Below, piece by piece: positions 17,928 through 27,321 of a stretch of 64,000 bases of DNA. How positions within the stretch are numbered: the first letter of the stretch is position 1; every line of letters begins with the position of its first letter. A program made the position numbers and the translations under genes. The DNA is from Ferruginibacter sp. (GTDB taxonomy: Bacteria > Bacteroidota > Bacteroidia > Chitinophagales > Chitinophagaceae), in contig JAQBNH010000019.1 of assembly GCA_028288705.1 (NCBI GenBank), positions 248,001 through 312,000 of the forward strand. The letters run 5' to 3'. The notes beneath the pieces are model-generated. The model ran no database searches and was not told the DNA's origin. It worked only from the letters and a program-made list of their open reading frames with translations.

Positions 17928-18959
17928 ATGCTTAAGAACGATTTATTATTGCGCGCATTAAGAGGAGAAAAAACAGAGCGTGTCCCGGTTTGGATGATGC
18001 GCCAGGCAGGGCGTTACCTGCCGGATTATATGAAGCTGAAAGCGAAATATGATTTTTTTACGCGCGTGCAAACGCCTGAACTGGCGGCTGCCATTACCTT
18101 GCAGCCAATCGACCAGGTTGGTGTGGATGCCGCGATAATCTTTTCCGATATCCTCGTGATCCCGCAGGCAATGGGCCTGGAGGTTTTGATGGAAGAAGGC
18201 AAAGGACCTTCTTTACCAAAAGTGATTCAATCGCAAAAGGATATTGATGCATTGAATACCGCTGATGCAGCTCATCATTTAAAATATGTATTAGATGCCT
18301 TGTCGCTCACCAAAAAAGAATTGAACGGACGCGTGCCGCTGATTGGATTTGCCGGCGCACCATGGACGATCCTCTGTTATATGGTGGAAGGAAAAGGAAG
18401 CAAAACCTGGGATAAGGCAAAACAGTTTGCATACACGCAACCTTTGCTGGCGCACCAGTTGTTGCAAAAGATCACCGACATTACCATCGACTATCTGAAA
18501 GCACAGGTGGCCGCAGGCGCTGATACCGTTCAGGTGTTTGACAGTTGGGCAGGATCATTAAGTCCGGCTGATTTTAAAATTTACGCCCAGCCATATTTAC
18601 TTCAGATATCAGATGCATTAAAACATCATGCGCCGGTGATCCTCTTTCCAAAAGGAACCTGGTATGCACTAAAAGACCTGGCGGCTTCTTCTGCTTCCGG
18701 GTTGGGCATCGACTGGTGTGTTGCGCCAAAAGTCGCACGGGAACTCACCAATAATTCTATCACCTTGCAGGGTAATTTTGATCCCGCAAAATTATTGGCA
18801 CCGATTCCCGAGATCAGGAAAGCGGTAAAGGAAATGATTAGTGAATTTGGCACGCATCGCTACATCGCGAACCTCGGCCATGGCATCACACCCAACGTTC
18901 CGGTGGATCATGCCAAAGCTTTTGTAGATGCGGTAAAAGAATTTGGGGTGGCTAATTAA
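17928..18959 (+). CDS. hemE: Uroporphyrinogen decarboxylase
   Basis: 343 aa from the ATG at 17928. It removes four carboxyl groups from uroporphyrinogen III to give coproporphyrinogen III. The N-terminal signature [15 protein letters not shown] is intact, followed by [17 protein letters not shown] with the catalytic Asp, [16 protein letters not shown] and the C-terminal [12 protein letters not shown]. The TIM-barrel length is normal. It is separated from hemF by only 8 bases. Confidence 0.97.
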   Translation: MLKNDLLLRALRGEKTERVPVWMMRQAGRYLPDYMKLKAKYDFFTRVQTPELAAAITLQPIDQVGVDAAIIFSDILVIPQAMGLEVLMEEGKGPSLPKVIQSQKDIDALNTADAAHHLKYVLDALSLTKKELNGRVPLIGFAGAPWTILCYMVEGKGSKTWDKAKQFAYTQPLLAHQLLQKITDITIDYLKAQVAAGADTVQVFDSWAGSLSPADFKIYAQPYLLQISDALKHHAPVILFPKGTWYALKDLAASSASGLGIDWCVAPKVARELTNNSITLQGNFDPAKLLAPIPEIRKAVKEMISEFGTHRYIANLGHGITPNVPVDHAKAFVDAVKEFGVAN

Positions 18960-18967
18960 TCAGAATA

Positions 18968-19879
18968 ATGGAGATCAAAGAACAGTGGATCAATATTGTG
19001 CATCAGCTGCAGGACAGCATCTGCAAAGGGCTGGAAGACGCTGATGGTAAAGCTACGTTTCATGAAGACAACTGGGAGCGGGAAGAAGGTGGGGGAGGAA
19101 GAACAAGGGTGATCGCTCATGGCGGTATTTTTGAGAAAGGCGGTGTAAATACCTCCGTCGTATTTGGCGATGTAACAGATACGATGCGTGCCCAGTTACA
19201 GATCAATGGCGATACATGGTTTGCCTGCGGGATCAGTTGCGTACTGCATCCTGCCAGCCCGTTGATTCCTACCGTGCATTTTAATTACAGGATGTTCGAG
19301 TTGTATGATGCGGAAGGAAATGTTTCTGATCGTTGGTTTGGAGGTGGAACAGACTTAACGCCTTATTACCTCGATAACGACATCGCTTCGCATTTCCACC
19401 AGGCATATAAAAATACCTGTGATGCCTTCGATGCCGGATTTTACCCGCTGTATAAAAAGAATTGCGACGACTATTTTGTGAATACGCACAGGAACATGGA
19501 GCGCCGCGGCATCGGTGGAATATTTTATGATCACCAACGGCCGTCTGAAAAAATGGATGTACAAACCTGGATGAAATTTGGCCAGGCCTGCGGCGAAACT
19601 TTTTTACCGGCTTATCTCCCTGCGATTGAAAAATACCGGGATACAGCGTTTACTGCTGAACAAAAATACTGGCAGGAGATCCGCCGGGGCAGGTATGTTG
19701 AATTCAACCTGGTTCACGACCGCGGAACTATCTTTGGGTTGCGTACGAATGGACGAACAGAAAGTATCCTGATGAGCCTTCCGCCAACGGTGCGTTTTGA
19801 ATATGCCTATGCGCCTGCTGAAGGAACAGAAGAGGCCAGGTTGCAGCAGGTTTGCCTGCACCCGGTTGACTGGGTTTGA
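18968..19879 (+). CDS. hemF: Oxygen-dependent coproporphyrinogen III oxidase
   Basis: 303 aa. It uses O2 to decarboxylate two propionates and form protoporphyrinogen IX. Family motifs are VHFNYRMFEL, the glycine-rich WFGGGTDLTPYYL, RGIGGIFYDH and YVEFNLVHDRGTIFGL. The C-terminus is complete (LHPVDWV). The choice of the aerobic enzyme means the operon by itself serves heme synthesis with oxygen. An anaerobic HemN-type enzyme is not in the window, although the host also carries N2O reductase. Confidence 0.97.
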   Translation: MEIKEQWINIVHQLQDSICKGLEDADGKATFHEDNWEREEGGGGRTRVIAHGGIFEKGGVNTSVVFGDVTDTMRAQLQINGDTWFACGISCVLHPASPLIPTVHFNYRMFELYDAEGNVSDRWFGGGTDLTPYYLDNDIASHFHQAYKNTCDAFDAGFYPLYKKNCDDYFVNTHRNMERRGIGGIFYDHQRPSEKMDVQTWMKFGQACGETFLPAYLPAIEKYRDTAFTAEQKYWQEIRRGRYVEFNLVHDRGTIFGLRTNGRTESILMSLPPTVRFEYAYAPAEGTEEARLQQVCLHPVDWV

Positions 19880-19901
19880 TTATTTACTTAAATTTTTGAA
19901 G

Positions 19902-20882
19902 ATGTTTTTACAAAGAAGAAACCGTATCCTGCGCAGCAACCCCGCCATTCGCGCAATGGTTGCTGAAACAATTCTTACGCCGGCAGATTTTATCGCGCCC
20001 TTATTTATAGACGAAGGAAAAAATATCTCCACGGAGATCGCGTCCATGCCAAACTATTTTCGGCGGAGCATTGATGGAACGATCCGAGAAGTGAAAGAAT
20101 TATGGGATCTTGGTGTTCGCTCTGTTTTACTCTTTATAAAATGCAGGGATGAATTAAAAGACAATACCGGGAAAGAATCCTGGAATCCTGACGGACTGAT
20201 GCAACGCAGCATTAAAGCCATCAAAGACGCCGTTCCAGGTATGTATATTATGACGGATGTGGCCCTCGATCCGTTCTCTTCTTTTGGGCATGATGGCATC
20301 GTAGAAAATGGTGAGATCGTAAATGATCCAACCGTAGAAGCACTGGTGAAGATGAGCGTTAGTCATGCTGTTGCGGGTGCTGATATGGTGGCTCCAAGTG
20401 ATATGATGGATGGCCGGATCGGAGCCATTCGCGAAGCCCTCGAACAAAATAATTTTACCCGCACGGGCATCATGGCATACAGTGCAAAATATGCTTCCTG
20501 TTTTTACGGGCCCTTCCGCGATGCATTGGACAGCGCGCCCGGGTTCGGAGATAAGAAGACCTATCAGATGGATTATGCTAACAGGATTGAAGCCGTAAAA
20601 GAAGCCTTGATGGATATTGAAGAAGGTGCTGATATCGTTATGGTGAAACCAGGATTGCCTTACCTGGATATTGTGCGCGAAGTGAAGAATGCAGTAGATG
20701 TTCCCGTGAGCGTTTACAACATCAGTGGTGAATATGCGATGATTAAAGCCGCGGCAGAAAAGGGCTGGATTGATGAAGACAAAGCGATCATAGAAACACT
20801 TACATCGATCAAACGTGCGGGCGGAGACCTGATCGCAACCTATTTTGCGAAAGATGCGGCAAGGTTATTACAATCGATGTAA
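19902..20882 (+). CDS. hemB: Porphobilinogen synthase (delta-aminolevulinate dehydratase)
   Basis: 326 aa from the ATG at 19902 (22 bases after hemF). It condenses two 5-aminolevulinate molecules. The Schiff-base lysines are Lys196 (MAYSAKYAS) and Lys249 (VMVKPGLPYLD). The metal-site segment reads DVALDPFSSFGHDG, where the Zn enzymes have three Cys. The Asp/Ala form marks the Mg2+-dependent, non-zinc class. The allosteric Mg region near the C-terminus is conserved. The following yciI-like gene starts 10 bases after its stop. Confidence 0.97.
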   Translation: MFLQRRNRILRSNPAIRAMVAETILTPADFIAPLFIDEGKNISTEIASMPNYFRRSIDGTIREVKELWDLGVRSVLLFIKCRDELKDNTGKESWNPDGLMQRSIKAIKDAVPGMYIMTDVALDPFSSFGHDGIVENGEIVNDPTVEALVKMSVSHAVAGADMVAPSDMMDGRIGAIREALEQNNFTRTGIMAYSAKYASCFYGPFRDALDSAPGFGDKKTYQMDYANRIEAVKEALMDIEEGADIVMVKPGLPYLDIVREVKNAVDVPVSVYNISGEYAMIKAAAEKGWIDEDKAIIETLTSIKRAGGDLIATYFAKDAARLLQSM

Positions 20883-20892
20883 ACCAACAATC

Positions 20893-21180
20893 ATGTTCAT
20901 CATTCAACTGAAATATATTGCGGCGCTGGAAGAGATCGATGCAGCGATGAAAGCGCATATGGCATACCTGAAAAAATATTACGACAAAGAGATCTTCCTG
21001 CTTTCCGGGAGGAGAGTACCCAGAAATGGCGGCATCATCCTCGCAGCGGGCGATGATAAAGCGGCGATAAAAAAGATCGCTGAAGAAGATCCGTTTTACA
21101 AAAAGGGATTGTCAAAATTCACCCTCATTCAATTCAACGCGAGCCAGGCCAATAAAAATATTGGGGCTTTGATAAAATAA
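20893..21180 (+). CDS. YciI-like protein inside the heme operon
   Basis: 95 aa. It is a small ferredoxin-like alpha/beta protein of the YciI (YCII) family: [18 protein letters not shown], then His22 in [10 protein letters not shown] and the [10 protein letters not shown] strand. The YciI His is the family's conserved candidate catalytic residue. No biochemical role in heme synthesis is established for this family. Its place is notable: it follows hemB by 10 bases and its stop shares one base with the hemL ATG (TAATG), so it is translated as part of the operon. It could be an accessory, a detoxifying hydrolase or just a passenger. Confidence 0.8.
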   Translation: MFIIQLKYIAALEEIDAAMKAHMAYLKKYYDKEIFLLSGRRVPRNGGIILAAGDDKAAIKKIAEEDPFYKKGLSKFTLIQFNASQANKNIGALIK

Positions 21181-22469
21181 TGACCATGCATTCCATCAGC
21201 GAGAAACTTTTTGCCCGTGCGCAGCAATCCATCCCCGGCGGCGTTAATTCCCCGGTGAGAGCTTTTAAAAGTGTTGGCGGTACACCGCGCTTTATGAAAA
21301 AAGCCAAAGGCGCCTACCTGTATGATGTGGACGGCAACCAGTACATTGATTTTATCGCTTCCTGGGGACCGATGATCCTCGGTCATGCCTATGAACCGGT
21401 GATCAACGCGATTAAAGAATACGCGGAATATTCTACATCCTTTGGCACACCCACAGAACTCGAAATAGAGATGGCGGAGCTGATCGTAAGCATGGCACCT
21501 AATGTAGACCTGATCCGGATGGTGAGCAGTGGCACAGAGGCTTGTATGAGCGCGTTACGCCTTGCACGCGGCTATACGGGCAGAAATAAGTTTATCAAAT
21601 TTGAAGGCAATTACCATGGTCATGCCGATGCTTTTCTAGTGAAAGCGGGAAGTGGTGTGGCGACATTTAATATTCAGACTGTTCCCGGGGTAACCGCCGG
21701 CGTTAGTAACGATACGTTGACTGCTCCATATAATGATTTGGATGCTGTTAAAAAACTGGTTGCAGAAAATAAAAATGCCATTGCTGCCATCATCATTGAG
21801 CCTGTGGCTGGAAACATGGGTTGCATTTTACCTGCTCCGGGATTCCTGGAAGGATTGCGTTTGCTTTGTGATGAAGAAAATATCGTATTGATCTTTGATG
21901 AAGTGATGACGGGTTTTCGCCTCGGTGCAGGTGGGGCGCAGGAAAGGTTGAATGTAAATGCCGACCTGGTAACTTATGGAAAAGTGATTGGTGCAGGAAT
22001 GCCGGTTGGTGCATTTGGCGGTAAGCGCGCCATCATGGAGCATATCTCTCCGCTCGGAAATGTTTACCAGGCGGGAACATTAAGTGGCAACCCGATCGCG
22101 ATGATCGCTGGATTTACATTACTCAAAGAACTGAAAGCCAATCCATCGATTTACAGTGAACTTGAAGCTAAGACGATCTACTTACGCGATGGCATGAACG
22201 CTGTATTGCAAGAATGGGGTGGCGCTTATGTTATCAATCAACTGGGTTCCATGATCAGCCTGCATTTCAGTGCGGCTCCTGTTACTGATTTCGCGACTGC
22301 GGCTGCGGCAGATATTCCATTATTCAATAAACTATTTCATTATATGCTCGACAATGGCGTTTACCTGCCGCCGTCAGCTTATGAAAGCTGGTTTTTAAAC
22401 AATGCTTTAAGCTATGCCGACCTGGATAAAACCATTCTTGTTTTGAAAAATTTCCTTTCGCAGCAATAA
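21180..22469 (+). CDS. hemL: Glutamate-1-semialdehyde 2,1-aminomutase
   Basis: 429 aa. It is a PLP enzyme that converts glutamate-1-semialdehyde to 5-aminolevulinate, the second step of the C5 pathway. Motifs are [46 protein letters not shown] and the PLP lysine Lys268 in [20 protein letters not shown] is also present. An alternative ATG lies two codons in. It is last in the operon. Together with hemA it completes the tRNA-dependent route, and no ALA synthase is seen. Confidence 0.97.
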   Translation: MTMHSISEKLFARAQQSIPGGVNSPVRAFKSVGGTPRFMKKAKGAYLYDVDGNQYIDFIASWGPMILGHAYEPVINAIKEYAEYSTSFGTPTELEIEMAELIVSMAPNVDLIRMVSSGTEACMSALRLARGYTGRNKFIKFEGNYHGHADAFLVKAGSGVATFNIQTVPGVTAGVSNDTLTAPYNDLDAVKKLVAENKNAIAAIIIEPVAGNMGCILPAPGFLEGLRLLCDEENIVLIFDEVMTGFRLGAGGAQERLNVNADLVTYGKVIGAGMPVGAFGGKRAIMEHISPLGNVYQAGTLSGNPIAMIAGFTLLKELKANPSIYSELEAKTIYLRDGMNAVLQEWGGAYVINQLGSMISLHFSAAPVTDFATAAAADIPLFNKLFHYMLDNGVYLPPSAYESWFLNNALSYADLDKTILVLKNFLSQQ

Positions 22470-22506
22470 TCAGCAAACTTCATTTTGAATTCGGGGAATT
22501 TTAAGC

Positions 22507-22514
22507 CATTTTTG
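22507..22514 (+). promoter_or_regulatory. Weak -7 box (CATTTTTG) before cmk
   Basis: One mismatch to TAnnTTTG, followed by CAC and then the cmk ATG five bases later. It would give a leaderless or nearly leaderless message. Confidence 0.3.
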
Positions 22515-22519
22515 CACGG

Positions 22520-23197
22520 ATGACGAAGAAAATTATCATAACGATCGATGGCTGGTCTTCCTGCGGGAAAAGCACGCTGGCAAAGCAACTCGCCAAGTCT
22601 TTGGGCTATGTATATATCGACAGTGGCGCCATGTACCGCGCAATCACTTTATATTTTTTACGCAATCACACCGACTGGTCGGATAGTAAAGAAGCGATTG
22701 ACGCATTAAGCAAAATTCATCTTCATTTCGAATACAATCCCAAATCTTTGCAGTCTGAAATTTTTCTCAACGATGAAAATGTGGAATATGTGATACGTGA
22801 TCTTGTTGTCGCAGAGAAAGTAAGTGATGTGGCGGCGATCGCGGAGGTGCGCACATTCGCCGTGGCGCAGCAGCAAAAAATGGGGCAGCGTAAAGGCATT
22901 GTAATGGATGGCCGCGATATTGGCACCACCGTATTTCCCGATGCAGAATTAAAAATATTTATGACGGCCGACATCGGCGTTCGTGTAGAAAGAAGGTTTC
23001 GCGAAATGGCGGAGAAAAATCCTAACGTAACTATGGAAGACGTAAAGGCCAATCTTGAAATGCGGGATCATATCGATTCGCATCGCGAGGTGAGCCCGTT
23101 GCGCCAGGCAGAAGATGCGATACTCCTCGACAATACATTTATCGGCATGCAGGAACAACTTGATTTTGCCCTGAAACTCGTGGCTAAAGCTTTATAA
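22520..23197 (+). CDS. cmk: Cytidylate kinase
   Basis: 225 aa, typical for the family. It phosphorylates CMP and dCMP with ATP. The P-loop is DGWSSCGKSTLAKQLA near residues 10-25, followed by YIDSGAMYRAIT, the DGRDIGTTVFPDAELKIFMTA block and the LID-region Arg residues RVERRFREM. The CMP-binding insert is present (DHIDSHREVSPLRQAEDA). It converges on ispH with a 6-base overlap of the stop regions. Confidence 0.97.
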   Translation: MTKKIIITIDGWSSCGKSTLAKQLAKSLGYVYIDSGAMYRAITLYFLRNHTDWSDSKEAIDALSKIHLHFEYNPKSLQSEIFLNDENVEYVIRDLVVAEKVSDVAAIAEVRTFAVAQQQKMGQRKGIVMDGRDIGTTVFPDAELKIFMTADIGVRVERRFREMAEKNPNVTMEDVKANLEMRDHIDSHREVSPLRQAEDAILLDNTFIGMQEQLDFALKLVAKAL

Positions 23198-24421
23198 TTC
23201 AAATCCAGCCTGCAGGCTATCCAGGCTGACTTTCGTATCAAAATATCCCTGTAATTTTTCAATCAGTTTTTCCACTAAAGCATCCGGGCAACTGGCACCG
23301 CTGCTGATCAATATCTTCACCGGCGTTTTCATTGGCAGGAAATCATGCGTGCTGATCTCTTTTTTTAAATGCAGGTCGAAGTGCAGGATCTCCGTAGAAG
23401 AGATGATTTTTTCTGCATCATTGATAAAATAGGTCGGCAGTTTCTCTTCACATAATTCTACAAGGTGAGAGGTGTTGCTGCTGTTATACCCACCCACAAC
23501 AATGGCCAGGTCTGCATCCTGGGCTAACAGCCCGTACATTGCCGACTGATTATCATTCGTTGCATAACAAAGTGTATCTTTTGTATCTGCAAACCGGTCG
23601 GAAACATTGCTTTCTGTGAGTTCATATTTAGTGATCATCAATTGTTTCAGGTAATCAGAAATAGCCTGTGTATCACTTGCCAGCATCGTTGTTTGATTAA
23701 CCACACCGATTCGTTCCAGGTCGCGCTGCGGATCAAAGCCTTCGGAATAACGACCGAAAAAATCCTGCGCAAATGTTGAAGGATCTTTTTCGCCGCTGAT
23801 ATATTTTCCCAGCAGGATCGCTTCATTCATATCATTCACAACGATCGTTGGCGTTCCAAAAGCCGCATGCGAAAAGGTAGCACGTGTTTCTTCATGCGTG
23901 GGTTTACCATGGACAACAACGGAGTAATTTTTGGCGGCGATTTGCTCACTGCGGTTCCATACTTTTTCTACGAACGGACAAGTCGTATTATATTTCTCGG
24001 TCGCGATGCCGATGGCATTTAATTTTTCTTCGATAGCTAACGTGGTGCCGAACGCAGGAATGATCACCACATCATCCGCTGTAAGGTCTTCAAAAGGAAT
24101 GATGGGTTTACCATTCGTGTCCTGTAAAAACTGTACACCGCGACGCAAAAGATCAGCGTTTACCTGTGGATTGTGAATCATTTCACTGAGGAGGAAAATT
24201 CGCTTGCCGGGATTTTCATCTACCGTACGAAAAGCAATTTCGATGGCGTTTTCCACACCATAACAAAAACCAAAATGACGGGCGAGGTAAATTTGCAACG
24301 GACCGAAATCAAGCAGGGTAGGCGTGAAATCTTTTTTCATTTTATCCTGCTGCTTCCGTTTGTTTTTAATGGCGGAAATTAGCGGGCTGCGGTATGTAAA
24401 AGGAATGGTAAATTGCTTCAT
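23192..24421 (-). CDS. ispH: 4-hydroxy-3-methylbut-2-enyl diphosphate reductase (IspH)
   Basis: 409 aa from the ATG at 24421. It is the last enzyme of the MEP pathway, making IPP and DMAPP with a [4Fe-4S] cluster. The three cluster cysteines are visible in GFCYGVENAI, YNTTCPFVEKV and SSGASCPDALVEK. The substrate motifs HNPQV, HGKPTHEET and NSSNTSHL are present. At about 400 aa it is the long form, with an extended N-terminus and a long insert after the second Cys region, common in Bacteroidota and cyanobacteria. Confidence 0.96.
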   Translation of the reverse strand: MKQFTIPFTYRSPLISAIKNKRKQQDKMKKDFTPTLLDFGPLQIYLARHFGFCYGVENAIEIAFRTVDENPGKRIFLLSEMIHNPQVNADLLRRGVQFLQDTNGKPIIPFEDLTADDVVIIPAFGTTLAIEEKLNAIGIATEKYNTTCPFVEKVWNRSEQIAAKNYSVVVHGKPTHEETRATFSHAAFGTPTIVVNDMNEAILLGKYISGEKDPSTFAQDFFGRYSEGFDPQRDLERIGVVNQTTMLASDTQAISDYLKQLMITKYELTESNVSDRFADTKDTLCYATNDNQSAMYGLLAQDADLAIVVGGYNSSNTSHLVELCEEKLPTYFINDAEKIISSTEILHFDLHLKKEISTHDFLPMKTPVKILISSGASCPDALVEKLIEKLQGYFDTKVSLDSLQAGFEL

Positions 24422-24436
24422 AATGATATAACCCCG

Positions 24437-24444
24437 CAAAGGTA
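24437..24444 (-). promoter_or_regulatory. Candidate -7 box (TACCTTTG) of ispH
   Basis: Exact TAnnTTTG match followed by CG, 15 bases before the ispH ATG. Confidence 0.5.
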
Positions 24445-24497
24445 CAATCTTGAAGGCATGTTACTGTTGCGATTTTCTTAAACCTAAAGCTGTTCTC

Positions 24498-25775
24498 TTG
24501 AATTCATTCCCTGTTTTTGCCGGCTTACAACAATCAAATATTTACGAGGTGAACCTTCGCCAATACAGTAATGAAGGGAGTTTCCATGCCTTTGCAAAGC
24601 AACTTCCGCGGTTAAAAGATATGGGCGTTGAAATATTATGGTTCATGCCCATACATCCGATCGGCGTTCAGAAAAGAAAGGGGACGATGGGAAGTTACTA
24701 TTCTATCCAGGATCATGAAGCGATCAACCCGGAATTTGGCAGCAGGCAGGACTTCGTTGAACTTGTAGAAGCGATCCATGCGCATGGTATGAAAATCATT
24801 TTGGACTGGGTGGCGAATCATACTTCCTGGGATCATGTGTGGACTTTATCAAACCCGGAGTTTTTTGTAAAAGATGCCGATGGCAATTTTACGCCACCTT
24901 ATGATTGGGACGATGTGTTGCAATTGGATCATAGCAGTGTGGGTGAACAGGAAGCCATGATCAACGCAATGAAATTTTGGGTAACCGGATTTGGCATCGA
25001 TGGGTTTCGCGCTGATCTCGCACACCTCACACCATTGCCATTTTGGATCGAAGCGAGGAAGCAATTAACGGCGATCAATAACGAGCTGATCTGGCTGGCC
25101 GAAACAGAAGAGATCCATTACCACGATGCTTTTGATATTTCTTTTACCTGGGCATGGATGCATAAAACAGAGGAAGTTTGTAAAGGACATGCAGATGTGG
25201 GCGCGTTACTGCAATTATTGAAAACGCAGCAGGAGCAGTTCCCCCGAAATGCGCGCCGGATGTACTTCACCAGTAACCACGACGAGAATAGCTGGAATGG
25301 AACAGAGTATGAAAAATATGGCAGTTATGCCCGGGCGTTAGCCGTGTTTAGCTGTTGTTATGAAAGCATCCCGATGATCTACAACGGACAGGAATTACCG
25401 AACCTGAAACGCCTGCAATTTTTTGATAAAGATGTTATTGCCTGGAATGATCAGTATGGCCTCCACGATTTTTACAAGGTTTTGCTTGCCCTTCGTAAAA
25501 GAAACCGGGCTGCAGGTGCTAACGAAAATATCAATACCGTATTTGATGAAGAATCTGCCAGAAAAGGATTACTGATTTTCCGGCGGCTATTTGCTGAAGA
25601 TGAAATTATTGTGGTGATGAATTTAGCTGCGCATGAAACCCGTCCATCGTTTCCGCAGGATAATCATACTGGTTACAAAAATATTTTTACCGGTGATGAG
25701 GTTACACTGGATGAAATGAATGTCGCCCTCGCTCCCGGTGATTTTTTAGTTTTAGAAAAAATCACGAACGCTTAA
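24498..25775 (+). CDS. GH13 alpha-amylase family glycosidase
   Basis: 425 aa if started at the TTG at 24498. No in-frame ATG precedes the conserved first strand (SNIYEVNLRQYS), and a longer TTG start at 24450 is also possible. It hydrolyses alpha-glucosidic bonds. GH13 regions are DWVANHTS (region I), GFRADLAH with nucleophile Asp173, WLAETEE with acid/base Glu202, and FTSNHDENSW with the stabilising Asp262. The C-terminal beta domain is short. There is no signal peptide, so it should act in the cytoplasm on storage or imported alpha-glucans. Its stop overlaps the DUF2130 gene by 4 bases, tail to tail. Confidence 0.85.
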   Translation: MNSFPVFAGLQQSNIYEVNLRQYSNEGSFHAFAKQLPRLKDMGVEILWFMPIHPIGVQKRKGTMGSYYSIQDHEAINPEFGSRQDFVELVEAIHAHGMKIILDWVANHTSWDHVWTLSNPEFFVKDADGNFTPPYDWDDVLQLDHSSVGEQEAMINAMKFWVTGFGIDGFRADLAHLTPLPFWIEARKQLTAINNELIWLAETEEIHYHDAFDISFTWAWMHKTEEVCKGHADVGALLQLLKTQQEQFPRNARRMYFTSNHDENSWNGTEYEKYGSYARALAVFSCCYESIPMIYNGQELPNLKRLQFFDKDVIAWNDQYGLHDFYKVLLALRKRNRAAGANENINTVFDEESARKGLLIFRRLFAEDEIIVVMNLAAHETRPSFPQDNHTGYKNIFTGDEVTLDEMNVALAPGDFLVLEKITNA

Positions 25776-27049
25776 TAATCGATCTCGTTCACCGGGCTTT
25801 CCCCGTCAAGTAATGGAATATCGCCAACGGATGCACCGGCGATTCCCTTTACCGAACCGTATAATCCGCTCGTGCTGATCAATACTTTTTCCAGTTGTTT
25901 TTCGCGTTCCTTCCACATTTTTTCCATTTGCATTCTTTCCCTGCTGATGCTGCTTTTCATCGAGAGGAAGCCTTCGGCAATGGCTTCAACCTGGCCACGA
26001 AATTCCACGCCGGTCAAATAGTTATACAACAGTTGCATTTTATCGCCTTTGTTTTCTTCACTGCGCTGGATCTCGTATAATTTTAAAATACCACTGCGGA
26101 TGATTGCCGAAACACTCGAGACTTCAGAAAAATTACAGATCCAGATGCCATCTCTCTCACCGAAACGTTCCATATCTTTCGGGAACGCCTGCGTAACAAG
26201 AATCGCGATATCCGCACCACGGCTGCGCATATCCGATTTTAATTTGTCGATCCAGTTATTGCTCCAGCCCTTTGTGCGCTTGCTTTCATAAATGATCTTA
26301 CCACATTCGCGCCCGCTGCTGTTGCGTACGATCTGCATACAATCTGCTCCTTCCACGCCTTTGCCCACTTCCTCGATCCCGTCAAACGGAAAGGTCTCCC
26401 GCAGGATTTTTTCCAGCATCAGTTCCTGTGCTTCGCCCTGCAGTTGCATGGAGCCCTGCTCGGCTTTCCGGCGCATTTCATCTGCCAGTTTTTTCTGGTC
26501 TTCCAGTTGCTTATGCAGTTCCTGCAATCGTAAATTATATTCTGCTTCTCGTACGCCATTCTTCTCCATTTCCTGTTTCCGGATCTCCAGTGAAATCGTA
26601 TTCCGCTCTTCCTGTAATTTTTTTTGCAGGGTGATCTCCAGTTCCTCTTCTTTACTTTTTAACTGCTGTTCTTTTTTTAAGAACTCCAGTTCTTTCCTGC
26701 GTGCTTCATTTAATTTTTCCTGTGTATCTGCCTGTGTCGTTTCCAGCATTTTCAGTTTGTTCTCAAAGTCTGACGCGATACTTTTACGCAGGCTTTCCTG
26801 CAATTGCGTTTCCAGCTTTGATTTTTCCTGCTGAAGTTTTTGCGCAAACAATTCATTCTCGTTTTTCTTCTTCTCTTCAAACAACTGCTGCTCATTTTCC
26901 AGCCTCTTTTTTTCTTCCTCCACTTTTGATAACGATTGTTGCAATTTTGCCTGGTATTGCGACTGGTATTTTTGTTCCAGATCGGCAGCGATCACATTCT
27001 CCACATCAAACACATGCCCGCAACCCGGGCACTTTATATTGTTTTGCAT
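25772..27049 (-). CDS. DUF2130 coiled-coil protein with N-terminal zinc ribbon
   Basis: 425 aa. Residues 1-16 hold half a zinc ribbon (IKCPGCGHVFDV). Residues 25-215 are a long Glu/Lys/Gln-rich coiled coil. Residues about 225-400 are the DUF2130 domain with a nuclease-like core: GADCMQIV..., CGKIIYESKRTKGWSNNWIDKLKSDM, then IAILVTQAFP. The E-x-K pattern in IIYESKRT is the arrangement expected of a PD-(D/E)XK-type fold. No function has been established for the family; DNA processing is a guess from the fold. Confidence 0.8.
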   Translation of the reverse strand: MQNNIKCPGCGHVFDVENVIAADLEQKYQSQYQAKLQQSLSKVEEEKKRLENEQQLFEEKKKNENELFAQKLQQEKSKLETQLQESLRKSIASDFENKLKMLETTQADTQEKLNEARRKELEFLKKEQQLKSKEEELEITLQKKLQEERNTISLEIRKQEMEKNGVREAEYNLRLQELHKQLEDQKKLADEMRRKAEQGSMQLQGEAQELMLEKILRETFPFDGIEEVGKGVEGADCMQIVRNSSGRECGKIIYESKRTKGWSNNWIDKLKSDMRSRGADIAILVTQAFPKDMERFGERDGIWICNFSEVSSVSAIIRSGILKLYEIQRSEENKGDKMQLLYNYLTGVEFRGQVEAIAEGFLSMKSSISRERMQMEKMWKEREKQLEKVLISTSGLYGSVKGIAGASVGDIPLLDGESPVNEIDY

Positions 27050-27122
27050 CCTGATATTTTTTACAAATTAATCAAATTTTCCACGCAGATGTCCTGCTGC
27101 ATTCCAGGCAGGTTATATCCAT

Positions 27123-27150
27123 AAAAAAACCTCTCCGTAAAGAGAGGTTT
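27123..27150 (-). terminator. Intrinsic terminator after tRNA-Leu(GAG)
   Basis: A 9-bp stem (AAACCTCTC pairing with GAGAGGTTT, 6-base loop) is followed on the minus strand by a T run. It starts one base after the tRNA 3' end. Confidence 0.85.
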
Positions 27151-27151
27151 G

Positions 27152-27236
27152 TGCGGCAAAGGAGATTCGAACTCCCACGCCCTTGTGAGGCGCTACCACC
27201 TCAAGGTAGTGCGTCTACCAATTTCGCCATCGCCGC
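27152..27236 (-). tRNA. tRNA-Leu (anticodon GAG)
   Basis: 85 nt, class II tRNA. The acceptor stem is GCGGCGA with TTGCCGC (one G-T pair), the anticodon stem CTACC/GGTAG encloses loop TTGAGGT (anticodon GAG). A long variable arm (CGCC...GGCG) and the T-arm loop TTCGAAT follow. The discriminator is A and CCA is not encoded. It reads CUC and CUU codons. Confidence 0.95.
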
Positions 27237-27246
27237 TTGAGGACTG

Positions 27247-27254
27247 CAAAAGTA
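27247..27254 (-). promoter_or_regulatory. Candidate -7 box (TACTTTTG) of tRNA-Leu(GAG)
   Basis: Exact TAnnTTTG match 10 bases before the tRNA, followed by CAGTCC. The same TTTTGCAGTCC word follows the -7 box of the tRNA-Gly unit at 29993-30000. Confidence 0.55.
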
Positions 27255-27321
27255 AGGTTTAAGTTGAAAACTTTTCCCGTTGTAAGAAATGTTTTTTTGC
27301 TGAATCGTTAATGGAGTTGGC

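Noticed and set aside
26292..26834. 180-codon plus-strand frame opposite the DUF2130 gene, rich in Ser and Cys
   Set aside because: It is the complement of the coiled-coil Glu/Lys/Gln codons; the minus-strand product has a zinc ribbon and a known domain.
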